Source: Candidatus Nomurabacteria bacterium (GTDB lineage: Bacteria; Patescibacteriota; Minisyncoccia; Phycocordibacterales; UBA10002). Taken from it: a stretch of DNA of 41,757 bases. The notes beneath the pieces were generated by a model, which was given only the letters and a program-made list of their open reading frames with translations, did no database searches and had not been told where the DNA came from. This document shows positions 8,348-17,729 of this stretch, in pieces. The stretch covers positions 1 through 41,757 of the forward strand of contig CALRDB010000004.1 of assembly GCA_943354745.1 (NCBI GenBank), read 5' to 3'. Positions within the stretch are counted from its first letter, which is position 1, and each line of letters opens with the position of its first letter. The translations under genes were made by a program, and so were the position numbers.

Positions 8348-9889
8348 ATGATTAGTGAAGAGTTAAAACGGCTCTGTGAAGGCCTCAGTTCCACTACGGA
8401 CGCGGAAAAGGAGGAACAGGGACCGTATATCACCGTCGAACATTTGACGGGTAAGTTTGGGGCGATGTATGAAAAAGTGCGCTCCTTTGTCGACTATAAG
8501 GACTACCATGTCATTCGACAGAGTGCGATACGTCGTATGTTGAAGCGCCAGCTGTATCTTGAGCGTAAGCCAAACTCCGGAGGCGCGCTTCTGCGCGAAC
8601 TTGTGAGTGGAGGATATCTCCCCAACAACAAAATTCCGGAAGCACGAGGTATTGAGCTTCAGAACATTATCCATAAATGGTTAACTTTTGAGCGGGAGGG
8701 TCTCGCTATTGCGTTGTCTCTTGATTTCGCTTCCATTGAAATTGAACAGTTTCTCTTTCCCGATGTTGCACAGAGTCTGCTTATAAATTCGTTTTTCCAG
8801 TCGACACTTCGAGCAATTTCATATCAGAGCAAGGATACTATCGATCATACTCTTATAACACTTGCCGCCTGTCGGCGCAGTTTTTTCTCCGAAGACAAAT
8901 CACGATTACTGCACGCTCTCATTACGCGAGAAATTCCAGAGCTTCTCTCGCACAACAGTCACAGCGACCAAGTGCTTATGGTACTTGCCCCGCGAGTCTT
9001 GAATAGCTTACGAAAAGCCGAAGATGTGGCCACTCACCCCCTGGTGTGGAAGGTTTCCGCGCGTTTACATAATCATGCTCTCTACTACTCCGTACTTCTC
9101 GAAATGTTTCGTTCCTACGGGAAAGGATCTGAAATTGTTTTAAGCGAAGAGGAAAAACTCAAGGAATGCGTTGAGACTATTGCGAAAAATAAGCAACAAC
9201 AGCAAAGGAAGTTGCTACGCATAAGTGGCCGACGAGCGGTTATTTATTTGCTTTTGACGAAAATAATTCTCGGAGTCGCATTCGAGTGGCCGTACGAACA
9301 TTTTATTCTTGGTAAGGAAAATTATTTTGCGCTTGGTACCAACGCATTCTTTCATCCGCTCCTGCTCCTTTCGATGGTGACGTTTGTCGCCAAGCCTCGG
9401 AAAAGCGGACTACAGCGAATTGTCGACGGAGTTTCTGCTATTGTGCAAGGTAAGGAGATGAAGCAAATCTTTATTAAGCCTCCGGCTAGCACAGTCACAT
9501 TCTTTTTTGTCATGTGTTTTTATGTCGCTCTTTTTATTGTTTCCTTCGGAATTATTTTAGCCGGCCTTATCGCCATTGATTTCAATATAGCCAGCATTAT
9601 TTTGTTCTTTGTATTCTTGACACTTGTTAGCTACTTCGGTCTTCGTATCCGCGGAAGCGCGAGACGGTGGGAGCCTGTGCGTGAGAAACCTGGGACGTTT
9701 GGCATGGTGTGGAACCTTTTTACATTTCCGATTGTGAATACCGGGCGCTGGTTTAGTGTTCGATTTTCCACCGTTAATGTATTCGTCCTTTTTCTCGATT
9801 TTTTGGTCGAAGTACCCTTCAAGGCATTTTTAGGTATCTTTGACGCCTCTCTCTCGTTTATTAAGGAACACCGAGTGGATACCTATTAG
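8348..9889 (+). CDS. Hypothetical multi-TM protein (about 510 aa)
   Basis: Long ORF with 4-5 hydrophobic segments in the C-terminal half; start chosen from TATCAT-N7-ATG. Confidence 0.7.
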   Translation: MISEELKRLCEGLSSTTDAEKEEQGPYITVEHLTGKFGAMYEKVRSFVDYKDYHVIRQSAIRRMLKRQLYLERKPNSGGALLRELVSGGYLPNNKIPEARGIELQNIIHKWLTFEREGLAIALSLDFASIEIEQFLFPDVAQSLLINSFFQSTLRAISYQSKDTIDHTLITLAACRRSFFSEDKSRLLHALITREIPELLSHNSHSDQVLMVLAPRVLNSLRKAEDVATHPLVWKVSARLHNHALYYSVLLEMFRSYGKGSEIVLSEEEKLKECVETIAKNKQQQQRKLLRISGRRAVIYLLLTKIILGVAFEWPYEHFILGKENYFALGTNAFFHPLLLLSMVTFVAKPRKSGLQRIVDGVSAIVQGKEMKQIFIKPPASTVTFFFVMCFYVALFIVSFGIILAGLIAIDFNIASIILFFVFLTLVSYFGLRIRGSARRWEPVREKPGTFGMVWNLFTFPIVNTGRWFSVRFSTVNVFVLFLDFLVEVPFKAFLGIFDASLSFIKEHRVDTY

Positions 9890-9903
9890 CTTCTGTAAAA
9901 GGC

Positions 9904-9931
9904 TTGACAGAATCGTGAATCATGCTATCCT
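9904..9931 (+). promoter_or_regulatory. Sigma-70-type promoter TTGACA-N16-TATCCT
   Basis: Consensus -35 and good -10 with 16-bp spacer. Confidence 0.7.
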
Positions 9932-9937
9932 AAAAGC

Positions 9938-10009
9938 ATGACGGTATTACAAGCCACCAGCAAGAATTTTTTTGGAAACTTCGGTAAACCGAAGGCTGTT
10001 GCAGTGTAA
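9938..10009 (+). CDS. Candidate 23-aa leader peptide MTVLQATSKNFFGNFGKPKAVAV
   Basis: ATG 7 nt after the -10 element; TAA just before an intrinsic terminator; upstream of ABC exporter. Confidence 0.45.
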   Translation: MTVLQATSKNFFGNFGKPKAVAV

Positions 10010-10036
10010 ACCCGATGTTTCTCCTAACGAACACAC

Positions 10037-10063
10037 AACCGGCCTTCTAGGGCCGGATTTTTT
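10037..10063 (+). terminator. Intrinsic terminator / attenuator upstream of ABC exporter
   Basis: CCGGCC-TTCTAG-GGCCGG-A-TTTTTT. Confidence 0.75.
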
Positions 10064-10129
10064 GTGCCGAAAGGAGGAGCTACCAGGTCTTTGAAAATTA
10101 AATACAAAAACCCAACCAAAGGATAGTCT

Positions 10130-11959
10130 GTGCTCTATAGAATTAACCGTGCTCGTGTCTGGACACAAGCGCAGTACCAGTCGTTTCGCTCGGAATGGCC
10201 ACATCTTAAGAAAAACGTCCTGCGTATTTGCGCTATCTATCGTCCGTTTCTGTTTCCGCTTATTGTCATTACGGTGCTCTCGCTTGGGAGTCAAGCATGT
10301 CTTCTCGCTATACCGTTCTTCATCGGGAAGATTATTGAAGCACTCTTTCGTGGTGAGGAATTTACTCGCATTGTGCTTCTCTCGGCTGGAATGGTGGCAA
10401 GCTTCACGTTTCTTAGTCCAATACAGTTTCTCCAGGACATCAATCGGAACAGAAATCTGGACATCAAGAATCGATGGCACCTTACTAACGTAACGTTTAA
10501 GCGGCTGCTTACCTTTTCACTCAGGCAAATAGCGGGAGGAAATTCGGGTCTCCGCCAGGCGACCATCGGAAAAGGAGAATACGCAGTCCATGAGATTGTT
10601 CGCACGTTTGTGAAGGAGTTTACTCCTCCGTTCGTGAAAATTCTTTTTACGTTCGGTATGCTCCTCGCGTGTTATGCGCTTATCGGACAAGTCAGCGCGG
10701 TACTCCTTGTCGTGTATGGAGCGGTCAGCTTCATACTTAACGTACAGGTCTTTCCGGAGCTCAAGAAGTGCGAAGACCTGGATGAAAAAGTTGACGCGGA
10801 ACATGCTGAGCTTCTGACCCATCTCGAACTCATCATAACCAGTGCGGAGGAAACGAGAGCACTAGACGAGTTCAATCGTCGGTATGCCGAATTCCAAAAA
10901 CGTGAGGAGGCCTTGTGGGTGAGATACTACACCACTTCGGCATGGCTTCGTGATCCGATCATTATCATCGGATTCATGTTGGTTACCGCGATCGGCATTT
11001 ATCTCATTCGTACAGGAGTATATAAGCCGGGTGATTTCGCGGTCATCATCAGTTGGTCAGTGGCGCTGTTCACCGGACTTGCTCCGTTTGCGGCGCTTCA
11101 ACGTAAGTTCATGCGTCATTATTCGATGGTGCGGCGGTACTTTGAAATGCTTGACCAGCCTCCGGAAACAGCGACAGCACAGCTCTCGTATGCTCCGCAA
11201 AAGCTTACCGGACGTATTGAGTTTAGTGGAGTGTCCTACACCCATCGGGCAATAGATGGAAATGGAGGCGACATACCCGCAATCAAAAATATCTCGTTCT
11301 CAATTCAAGCCGGTCAAACTATCGGAATCGTTGGACACACCGGTTCGGGTAAAAGCACACTTGTTAAGGCGATTCTGCGTTGGTACGACCCAGATCAAGG
11401 GTCGATCCTCGTCGATGGAGTGGACTTACGCACCTACAACCTTTCGTGGTATCGAAAGAAAATTGGGTATGTGCCACAGCAAGTGCATCTTTTCGATAGC
11501 AGTATTCGGCGGAACATCAGTATGGGTTCGGGACGTGACCTTGTCGACACAGAACTGGAAACGTTATCCACACTTGTGGGTATTGATACATTCTACGACC
11601 GACTTGGTTCGAAACGGTTCGATATTACGGTGGGAGAACTTGGCAGACATCTCTCTGGTGGTCAAGTACAGCTTATCGGCATAGCTCGCGCGCTCGCGAA
11701 AGATCCCTCGATACTTATCTTCGATGAAGCGACGGCAAGTCTGGATTACGGAAGCGAAGCGGTGGTCCAGAGGGCAATGCGAACTGCGCTTAGTGGCCGA
11801 ACGGGCATTGTGATTGCACACCGGCTTTCCACCGTTCGTCACCTCGATATCATTGCGGTGATGAATCACGGATATATTGTGGGAATTGGTGCGCATGACG
11901 AACTCATGCGTTCGTGCAGTGAATATCAGAAACTTGTGAAGTACGAGCTCCGCGCTTAG
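10130..11959 (+). CDS. ABC transporter, fused TM and ATP-binding domains (exporter type)
   Basis: GTG start with AAAGGA upstream; TM domain; GHTGSGKSTL Walker A, HLSGGQVQLIGIARAL signature, ILIFDEATASLD Walker B. Confidence 0.95.
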   Translation: MLYRINRARVWTQAQYQSFRSEWPHLKKNVLRICAIYRPFLFPLIVITVLSLGSQACLLAIPFFIGKIIEALFRGEEFTRIVLLSAGMVASFTFLSPIQFLQDINRNRNLDIKNRWHLTNVTFKRLLTFSLRQIAGGNSGLRQATIGKGEYAVHEIVRTFVKEFTPPFVKILFTFGMLLACYALIGQVSAVLLVVYGAVSFILNVQVFPELKKCEDLDEKVDAEHAELLTHLELIITSAEETRALDEFNRRYAEFQKREEALWVRYYTTSAWLRDPIIIIGFMLVTAIGIYLIRTGVYKPGDFAVIISWSVALFTGLAPFAALQRKFMRHYSMVRRYFEMLDQPPETATAQLSYAPQKLTGRIEFSGVSYTHRAIDGNGGDIPAIKNISFSIQAGQTIGIVGHTGSGKSTLVKAILRWYDPDQGSILVDGVDLRTYNLSWYRKKIGYVPQQVHLFDSSIRRNISMGSGRDLVDTELETLSTLVGIDTFYDRLGSKRFDITVGELGRHLSGGQVQLIGIARALAKDPSILIFDEATASLDYGSEAVVQRAMRTALSGRTGIVIAHRLSTVRHLDIIAVMNHGYIVGIGAHDELMRSCSEYQKLVKYELRA

Positions 11960-11984
11960 CACATTCGCTCATTAGTATCATGTA

Positions 11985-12018
11985 AGCCACCGGCACGCTG
12001 CTGGTGGCTCTTTTTTTT
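11985..12018 (+). terminator. Rho-independent terminator
   Basis: AGCCACC...GGTGGCTCTTTTTTTT. Confidence 0.85.
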
Positions 12019-12046
12019 GGTCGAAAAAATGCTACTATTCTTGAAT

Positions 12047-12979
12047 ATGAAGCGACTTCTTGGCAACGTATTTCTTCTTGCCTTCATGGGGATACTTGCC
12101 TATATATACCGAGAGCCAATTCAAACGGGGTGGGCGGTAGTGTACAACCAGTATTTTCCGTGTACGCGGCCAATTACGTACCGCGTTGAGTCCTTTGATC
12201 CGCGTTTCGGTCTGTCAAAGGAACAATTTCTAAAATCAATTTCGGAAGCAGAGGGGTTATGGGAAAAAGTTTCGGGGAAGAATTTGCTTGAATATTCTCC
12301 CACCGGAGTATTACGTATTAATTTGGTTTTTGACTATCGCCAAGAAGCAACTGAGCGAATGAAAAAAATAGGTTTGGTTGTGGACGATAACCAAGCTTCT
12401 TATGACGCGCTAACCGGGCACTTTAATTTATTAAAAAGTCAATTTGCTGAACGAGAGGATTCCTACAAGCAGGAGGCGGCACGAATCGATGAGAGAACTG
12501 TTTCCTATAACGCTGAAGTTCAGAGCTGGAATAAAAAGCGTGGGGCCCCGCCGGATGTATATGCACGACTTGCTACGGAAAAAGATTCATTGAAGAGGGA
12601 GGTTGATCAACTGCGCACGGAAGAGGCGAACCTCCAAACGATGATACGTGATATAAACGCCCTCGTAACGGTGGTAAATCAAGTCGCCAACAATATAAAT
12701 GTAAACGCGGAGGAGTTTAATAAAATTGGTAAAGCTCGTGGTGAAGAATTTACTGAAGGTTTGTACACTAGTGACCGGTCGGGACAAAGAATCGAGATTT
12801 TTCAATTTACCGATGCGAAAAAATTGACACGAGTGCTCGCGCATGAGCTCGGTCACGCGCTCTCACTTGAACATGTAGGCGACCCGAAAGCTATTATGTA
12901 CCGACTTAACCAAGGTACCGCGACCGCACTCACATCTGCTGACATCTCGGCGATCAAAACTCGCTGTGGAATTAAGTAA
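12047..12979 (+). CDS. Matrixin-like zinc metalloprotease with coiled-coil segment and N-terminal TM
   Basis: HELGHALSLEHVGDPKAIMY (HExxHxxxxxH plus Met-turn); start 12047 supported by TACTAT-N8-ATG. Confidence 0.85.
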   Translation: MKRLLGNVFLLAFMGILAYIYREPIQTGWAVVYNQYFPCTRPITYRVESFDPRFGLSKEQFLKSISEAEGLWEKVSGKNLLEYSPTGVLRINLVFDYRQEATERMKKIGLVVDDNQASYDALTGHFNLLKSQFAEREDSYKQEAARIDERTVSYNAEVQSWNKKRGAPPDVYARLATEKDSLKREVDQLRTEEANLQTMIRDINALVTVVNQVANNINVNAEEFNKIGKARGEEFTEGLYTSDRSGQRIEIFQFTDAKKLTRVLAHELGHALSLEHVGDPKAIMYRLNQGTATALTSADISAIKTRCGIK

Positions 12980-13092
12980 CTCGGTATCGTATGCTCCTTC
13001 AGAAAAAGATGGCTCATTCGGATGAATCGGAGGATGTATCTGATTAAACTCATTTTTCTGTACACCAATTTTAAGAATGTTACACTAAAGAC

Positions 13093-13638
13093 ATGACCCT
13101 ACCGACAAAGGACGAAGCGCAGAAACTTTTGGAATCGCACGTACAAGACGAGTACCAACGCTATCACGCCAAGATGGTGGCGACGGCGATGGAAGGATAT
13201 GCACCGCAGTTTGGTGGCGACCCGCTTCTGTGGTACGTCACGGGGTTACTTCACGATATTGATTTTGAGAAGTTTCCGCATCAACACCCCGCCGAATCGC
13301 TTAAATGGTATAAAGAATGGGGTTACCCCGAAGAACTGATTCATGCGGTGGAATCACACGCATATGGGTACAACGGCTTCACGACTTTGCCGCAGACAAA
13401 ACTTGCCGCCGCTCTTATGGCGTGTGATGAGTTGTCCGGGATTTTTTACGCCTACCGTAAGATGAATCCGATTCCGTACGGGCAAATGAAAGTCAGTTCC
13501 ATTTTGAAACGCCTAAAGGAGAAGGCCTTTGCCGCCAAAATTGACCGAACCGTTATCACTCGAGGCGCCGAAGTCCTCGGCGTTCCGCTCGAGAAGCACA
13601 TTGAAAATCTTATTTCCTTTTTTTCGACGTTAGTTTGA
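13093..13638 (+). CDS. HD-domain phosphohydrolase-like protein
   Basis: HAKMVATAMEGYAPQFGGD...VTGLLHDIDFEKFPHQHP...MACDELSG. Confidence 0.85.
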   Translation: MTLPTKDEAQKLLESHVQDEYQRYHAKMVATAMEGYAPQFGGDPLLWYVTGLLHDIDFEKFPHQHPAESLKWYKEWGYPEELIHAVESHAYGYNGFTTLPQTKLAAALMACDELSGIFYAYRKMNPIPYGQMKVSSILKRLKEKAFAAKIDRTVITRGAEVLGVPLEKHIENLISFFSTLV

Positions 13639-13661
13639 AATTATCAGCGTAAGATACATCT

Positions 13662-14297
13662 ATGAGTAAAGAAATGCCAGATTCACTTGACTCTTTCGCG
13701 GGGGTTCCCGACCAGAAGAAGAAAGAAGAGAAGATTGTCTTCCATCAATTCCCCGGTCTTCCCAAAATCCTTCTCGAGCTGGCAAAGAAGAATGGGGATA
13801 CCGCAAGGCTTGCCGACGTCCGCGAATCCTTTCGTAAAGCTCCATACGAGGATCAACTGGATGTCCAGAAGGCCGAAGACCAAGAGGTCTATGAGTATAA
13901 GCTTGGATTCCAAAACTGGAGGGGTCTTTTGTTAGACATGGACCCTGAAAAAATCGAGCTCCCAAAAATACTAGAGTATATCGACTGGGCTTCGGAGAAT
14001 TTCACTGACAGAGGCATCGAAGGTTTGGCACTTATCCCCGGTCAGGAGGCTTTTCGAACCGAGCTTGTCGAGCTTACCAAGCTCGCAAAGGAACTACGTG
14101 TGGAATGTGTAAAGCAGCAGGATGAAGAAAAGAAATTTTTGAATAGAGTTCGTGGTCGGAAAGACAGAGGCGAAGTCTCTCGTCTGCATACGGCGCTCTG
14201 CTCAAAGATTCGCGCTATACACGAGAAGTACGGGGTCGGTGAGTGGTCGGACGAACAAAAGAGACTGGCACAGGAGCGGCGAAGCTACGACATCTAA
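13662..14297 (+). CDS. Hypothetical protein (211 aa, charged, helical)
   Basis: ORF with TAAGAT-N6-ATG upstream. Confidence 0.6.
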   Translation: MSKEMPDSLDSFAGVPDQKKKEEKIVFHQFPGLPKILLELAKKNGDTARLADVRESFRKAPYEDQLDVQKAEDQEVYEYKLGFQNWRGLLLDMDPEKIELPKILEYIDWASENFTDRGIEGLALIPGQEAFRTELVELTKLAKELRVECVKQQDEEKKFLNRVRGRKDRGEVSRLHTALCSKIRAIHEKYGVGEWSDEQKRLAQERRSYDI

Positions 14298-14379
14298 AGT
14301 ATGAGTTGGTCCGTGGTTGATTTTGCTATCAGGCCTCCGGTCCGTGCTATAATGAAGCTTACTATCTCCATCAAACATC

Positions 14380-15291
14380 ATGTCTCCGCAAAGCTTTACA
14401 TCTCAAACGTCGGCTGTACCCACTTCCGTAAGAATAGGAAAGTTTAAGGCGAGTAGGATTATTTTAAAGGAGTCGTGGGCGCTACTTTCGCATGACAAGG
14501 AGATTTTGTGGCTCCCCGTGCTTTCTGCCATTACTTTCTTCGTTAGTTTGGCGATTGTAGGAGTAATCGTTTATTTCGGTGTTCTAGGAGGGAGCCTTGA
14601 TGCTCTCAAAGGACTGGAAAACGCTGAACAAGGAGTTAAGGACGTGGCAGTGTACGCCACTATTTTCGGATACTATCTTCTGATATTTTTTATTACCAAT
14701 TTTTTCCAGGCCAGTATCTTCGCTATTGTACATGCTCGGTTTAACGGAGGGAACTTTAGTCTTGGAGACGGCCTTGCTTCGGCGAGAGCGCATATGGGGA
14801 GGATTTTCATCTGGTCGCTTATTTCAGCTACGGTCGGGGTTATCTTACAGGTTGTCTCCGACAAATCGAAGGTTGTTGGAAAAATAGTTGCTGCGATATT
14901 AGGGTCTGCCTGGAATATTTTGACTTACTTTAGCCTTCCGTCGCTCGTTATCGGTCAGGCAAGTCTGACTGATTCATTCAAGGAGTCGGCTTCTATGATT
15001 CGCAAAACGTGGGGTGAAACCATCATTGTTAATTTCGGAGTTGGGCTTATTTTCGGACTCATCAATACACTCCTATTCGCTGTTGGAATCGTTATCCTGA
15101 TATTGTTCCCCACAATGAACGTGGCTATAGGCATTGGGAGCTCTCTGATTTTTTTGATTATTCTGCTTTCTATTCTCTCTACTTCTCTAAACGCCATCTT
15201 CAAGCTGGTACTGTTCGAGTACGCCCGCACCGGCACGGTTCCGCAAGGCTTTTCCTTGGATGTAGTGCAAAGTGCCATCAAGGTGAAATGA
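14380..15291 (+). CDS. Integral membrane protein (DUF6159-like)
   Basis: ILKESWALLSHDKEILWLPVLSAITFFVSL and about 6 TM segments; TATAAT upstream. Confidence 0.75.
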   Translation: MSPQSFTSQTSAVPTSVRIGKFKASRIILKESWALLSHDKEILWLPVLSAITFFVSLAIVGVIVYFGVLGGSLDALKGLENAEQGVKDVAVYATIFGYYLLIFFITNFFQASIFAIVHARFNGGNFSLGDGLASARAHMGRIFIWSLISATVGVILQVVSDKSKVVGKIVAAILGSAWNILTYFSLPSLVIGQASLTDSFKESASMIRKTWGETIIVNFGVGLIFGLINTLLFAVGIVILILFPTMNVAIGIGSSLIFLIILLSILSTSLNAIFKLVLFEYARTGTVPQGFSLDVVQSAIKVK

Positions 15292-15343
15292 GCTCACACC
15301 TGCTGACATCTCGGCGCTAAAGGCACAGTGTCAGATTAACTAA
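15290..15343 (+). pseudogene. C-terminal remnant of a second matrixin-like protease gene
   Basis: Translation ELTPADISALKAQCQIN* aligns with the C-terminus ALTSADISAIKTRCGIK* of the 12047..12979 gene; 17-bp exact nucleotide core CTGCTGACATCTCGGCG. Confidence 0.7.
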
Positions 15344-15359
15344 TTTCTAACACACTACC

Positions 15360-16064
15360 ATGTATAGCGTGACCGATCTCAAAAAAGAACTGGAAAACAA
15401 AGCAAATCCCGCACGAGCGAAAGTCTCTGCGGGGTACTTTAAGACTGGAAAAGGGCAGTATGGAGAAGGAGACATCTTTCTCGGAGTGACTGTTCCCGAT
15501 CAACGGAACATTGCCAAAAAGTTTTTGCACTGCACGTTCCATGACTGTGAAGAACTTTTGCAAAGCGTTGTGCATGAACATCGTTTTTGCGTACTTGAAA
15601 TCCTGACACGACAGTTCGAGAAAGGAAATGAAACACAGAAAGAAGGAATCGCGAAGTTTTACATTAAACATGCGGAGCTAGTAAATAACTGGGATTTAGT
15701 GGATACCTCAGCTTCGTATATTTTGGGCGATTACCTACTACATCGGGACAAGAAAGTTCTTTATACTTTTGCCAAATCACCGAACCTCTGGAAACGGCGC
15801 ATCGCGATTATCAGCACCGGCGCTTTTATTCGCGAAGGACGGTTTGAAGACACGCTTGCTATTGCTACTCTGTTACTTTCGGATACACACGACCTTATTC
15901 ACAAAGCTGTTGGCTGGATGCTTCGTGAAGTGGGCAAGCGTTCCTCTGAAACTGAAGAGGAGTTCCTTAAACAGTATGCGCGGACTATGCCTCGCACGAT
16001 GCTCCGCTACGCTATCGAGAAATTTCCTCACGCAAAACGAGTTCGGTATCTTAATCGGTACTGA
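15360..16064 (+). CDS. AlkD-like DNA alkylation repair protein (HEAT-like)
   Basis: FFKTGKGQYGEGDIFLGVTVPDQRNIAKKF...NNWDLVDTSASYILGDYL...KAVGWMLREVGKR...MPRTMLRYAIEKF. Confidence 0.93.
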   Translation: MYSVTDLKKELENKANPARAKVSAGYFKTGKGQYGEGDIFLGVTVPDQRNIAKKFLHCTFHDCEELLQSVVHEHRFCVLEILTRQFEKGNETQKEGIAKFYIKHAELVNNWDLVDTSASYILGDYLLHRDKKVLYTFAKSPNLWKRRIAIISTGAFIREGRFEDTLAIATLLLSDTHDLIHKAVGWMLREVGKRSSETEEEFLKQYARTMPRTMLRYAIEKFPHAKRVRYLNRY

Positions 16065-16070
16065 GACAAA

Positions 16071-16098
16071 TTCTATTTTCTAATTCGCGCGAATAAGC
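16071..16098. promoter_or_regulatory. Operator-like palindrome upstream of arsR-family gene
   Basis: TTCTATTTTCTAATTCGCGCGAATAAGC, containing perfect ATTCGCGCGAAT (16083-16094); near copy of 16434-16471. Confidence 0.6.
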
Positions 16099-16122
16099 AT
16101 ATAAGATGTATATTAGTTATAT

Positions 16123-16383
16123 ATGAAAGAATATGAACGTGTGTTAAAAGCTCTAGCAAATCGTAGAAGACTTTCTATTATTGCTATCCTGAAAAAGCGC
16201 AACGAAGCGACAGTGGGAACGATTGCCGACTCTATCAAACTTTCCTTCACATCGACATCCAAACACCTGAACATGCTCGCGCGAGTGGATATCCTGGACA
16301 AACGTCAGCAAGGACTTGAAGTCTTTTATTTTCTTGGTGCAAGGGTGCCGGAGGTTGCGAGACCGATTATCTCTCTACTCTAA
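16123..16383 (+). CDS. ArsR-family winged-helix transcriptional regulator (no Cys metal site)
   Basis: VLKALANRRRLSIIAILKKRNEATVGTIADSIKLSFTSTSKHLNMLARVDILDKRQQGLEVFY. Confidence 0.9.
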   Translation: MKEYERVLKALANRRRLSIIAILKKRNEATVGTIADSIKLSFTSTSKHLNMLARVDILDKRQQGLEVFYFLGARVPEVARPIISLL

Positions 16384-16433
16384 ATCCTGTCTCAGGTCGC
16401 TTTTCTCCACTACTTTCGGCATTTTCAGTCCCG

Positions 16434-16471
16434 CATCTATTTTCTTATTCGTGCGAATAAGAAAATAGATG
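16434..16471. repeat. 38-bp perfect palindrome, candidate second ArsR-type operator before GNAT gene
   Basis: CATCTATTTTCTTATTCG-TG-CGAATAAGAAAATAGATG, 18-bp arms. Confidence 0.75.
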
Positions 16472-16522
16472 AGGTATGTCGGGAGGAGTGTTTTAGAAAA
16501 AATTTCTTGGTATACTAACGCT

Positions 16523-17011
16523 ATGGAATTTTCGATACGGGAGTATAAAGACAGTGACAGAGACGCGCTTGTGAAATGCATGGTCGAACTGCAGGAGTAT
16601 GTGATGAGTGTGGACCCGCGAATGCTCGTGCAGTGCAAGCCGGAGTTTGGTGAGCTGTATACGGTGTGGCTTTTGAATTTACTGAAGGAAAATAGCGGCA
16701 TTGTTTACTTTGCAGAAGTAAACGGAAAAATTATCGGCTGCGCTGCCGGAATCATGCCCGCACATGAGCCGCAGGAAACGGCTGGCGGAGGACCCATAAA
16801 ATACGGACGCGTTCAAGAAATGTATGTGGACGCAAATTATCGTGGCGCGGGAGTAGGGAAGGTTCTCATGGAGAAGACCGAGGAGTATTTCCGAAAGAGC
16901 GGATGCGATACGGTCTATGTCGAAGTATTCGCCCCCAACAAGAGTGCGCATGAATTTTACAAAATTTGTGGTTATGCGGACAGAGATATTAATTTGATGA
17001 AAAAACTTTAA
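16523..17011 (+). CDS. GNAT-family N-acetyltransferase
   Basis: MEFSIREYKDSDRDALVKCMVELQEYV...VQEMYVDANYRGAGVGKVLMEKTEEYFRKSGCDTVYVEVFAPNKSAHEFYKICGY; TATACT-N6-ATG. Confidence 0.92.
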   Translation: MEFSIREYKDSDRDALVKCMVELQEYVMSVDPRMLVQCKPEFGELYTVWLLNLLKENSGIVYFAEVNGKIIGCAAGIMPAHEPQETAGGGPIKYGRVQEMYVDANYRGAGVGKVLMEKTEEYFRKSGCDTVYVEVFAPNKSAHEFYKICGYADRDINLMKKL

Positions 17012-17052
17012 TTCTGGGTACTATCCATCGTAATTCCAAACCTTAAACCCCT

Positions 17053-17706
17053 ATGATAAAAGCAATCATCTTCGATATGGACGGACTACTCATCGACTCC
17101 GAGCCGATTTGGCAGGAGGCGGAGGGGACGGTGTTGGGAAATCTCGGCGTGCGGTTCGCTCCTCCGGAACTGCGGCAAACCATGGGACTTAAAGTGACTG
17201 AAGTCGTCCAGTTTTGGTACGCACGGCAACCGTGGGAGAATCTTTCGATAGAAAAAACAGCGACCGATATTATGGATACGGTCGTTTCGCTGGTGAAGTC
17301 AAAAGGGACTGCTATGCCAGGCGTCCGTCACGCGCTTGACGTGTGTAAAGAGACGGGCCTTCCGATGGCGATTGCTTCCGGTTCGTTCTTCAGAGTCATT
17401 GAAGCGGTTTTGGAAAAACTCGGAATCAAAAATGAATTCTCGGTTATTTATTCGGCCGAGCATGAACCGTATGGCAAACCGCACCCGGGTGTCTATATTA
17501 CCGCTGCGAACAAACTCGACGTCGCCCCCGAATGTTGTCTCGCGTTTGAAGACTCGCCGAACGGAGTGCTTTCTGCAAAGGCCGCGCGTATGAAGTGTGT
17601 TACCGTCCCTGATGTTCATGTAAAAAGCGACAAACGATTTTTAATTGCCGACCTCAGACTAGCTTCGCTAGACGAACTGACTATCGAACAGTTATCGAGC
17701 CTTTAG
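17053..17706 (+). CDS. HAD-superfamily hydrolase (beta-phosphoglucomutase/HxpB-like)
   Basis: IIFDMDGLLIDSEPIWQEAE...AIASGSF...GKPHPGVYITAANKLDV...AFEDSPNGVLSAKAA. Confidence 0.93.
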   Translation: MIKAIIFDMDGLLIDSEPIWQEAEGTVLGNLGVRFAPPELRQTMGLKVTEVVQFWYARQPWENLSIEKTATDIMDTVVSLVKSKGTAMPGVRHALDVCKETGLPMAIASGSFFRVIEAVLEKLGIKNEFSVIYSAEHEPYGKPHPGVYITAANKLDVAPECCLAFEDSPNGVLSAKAARMKCVTVPDVHVKSDKRFLIADLRLASLDELTIEQLSSL

Positions 17707-17729
17707 GTGTCTTTTTGCATACTTCCTTC

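Noticed and set aside
9947-10480. 177-aa - strand ORF
   Set aside because: Antisense to the ABC exporter N-terminus and the leader; no recognisable family.
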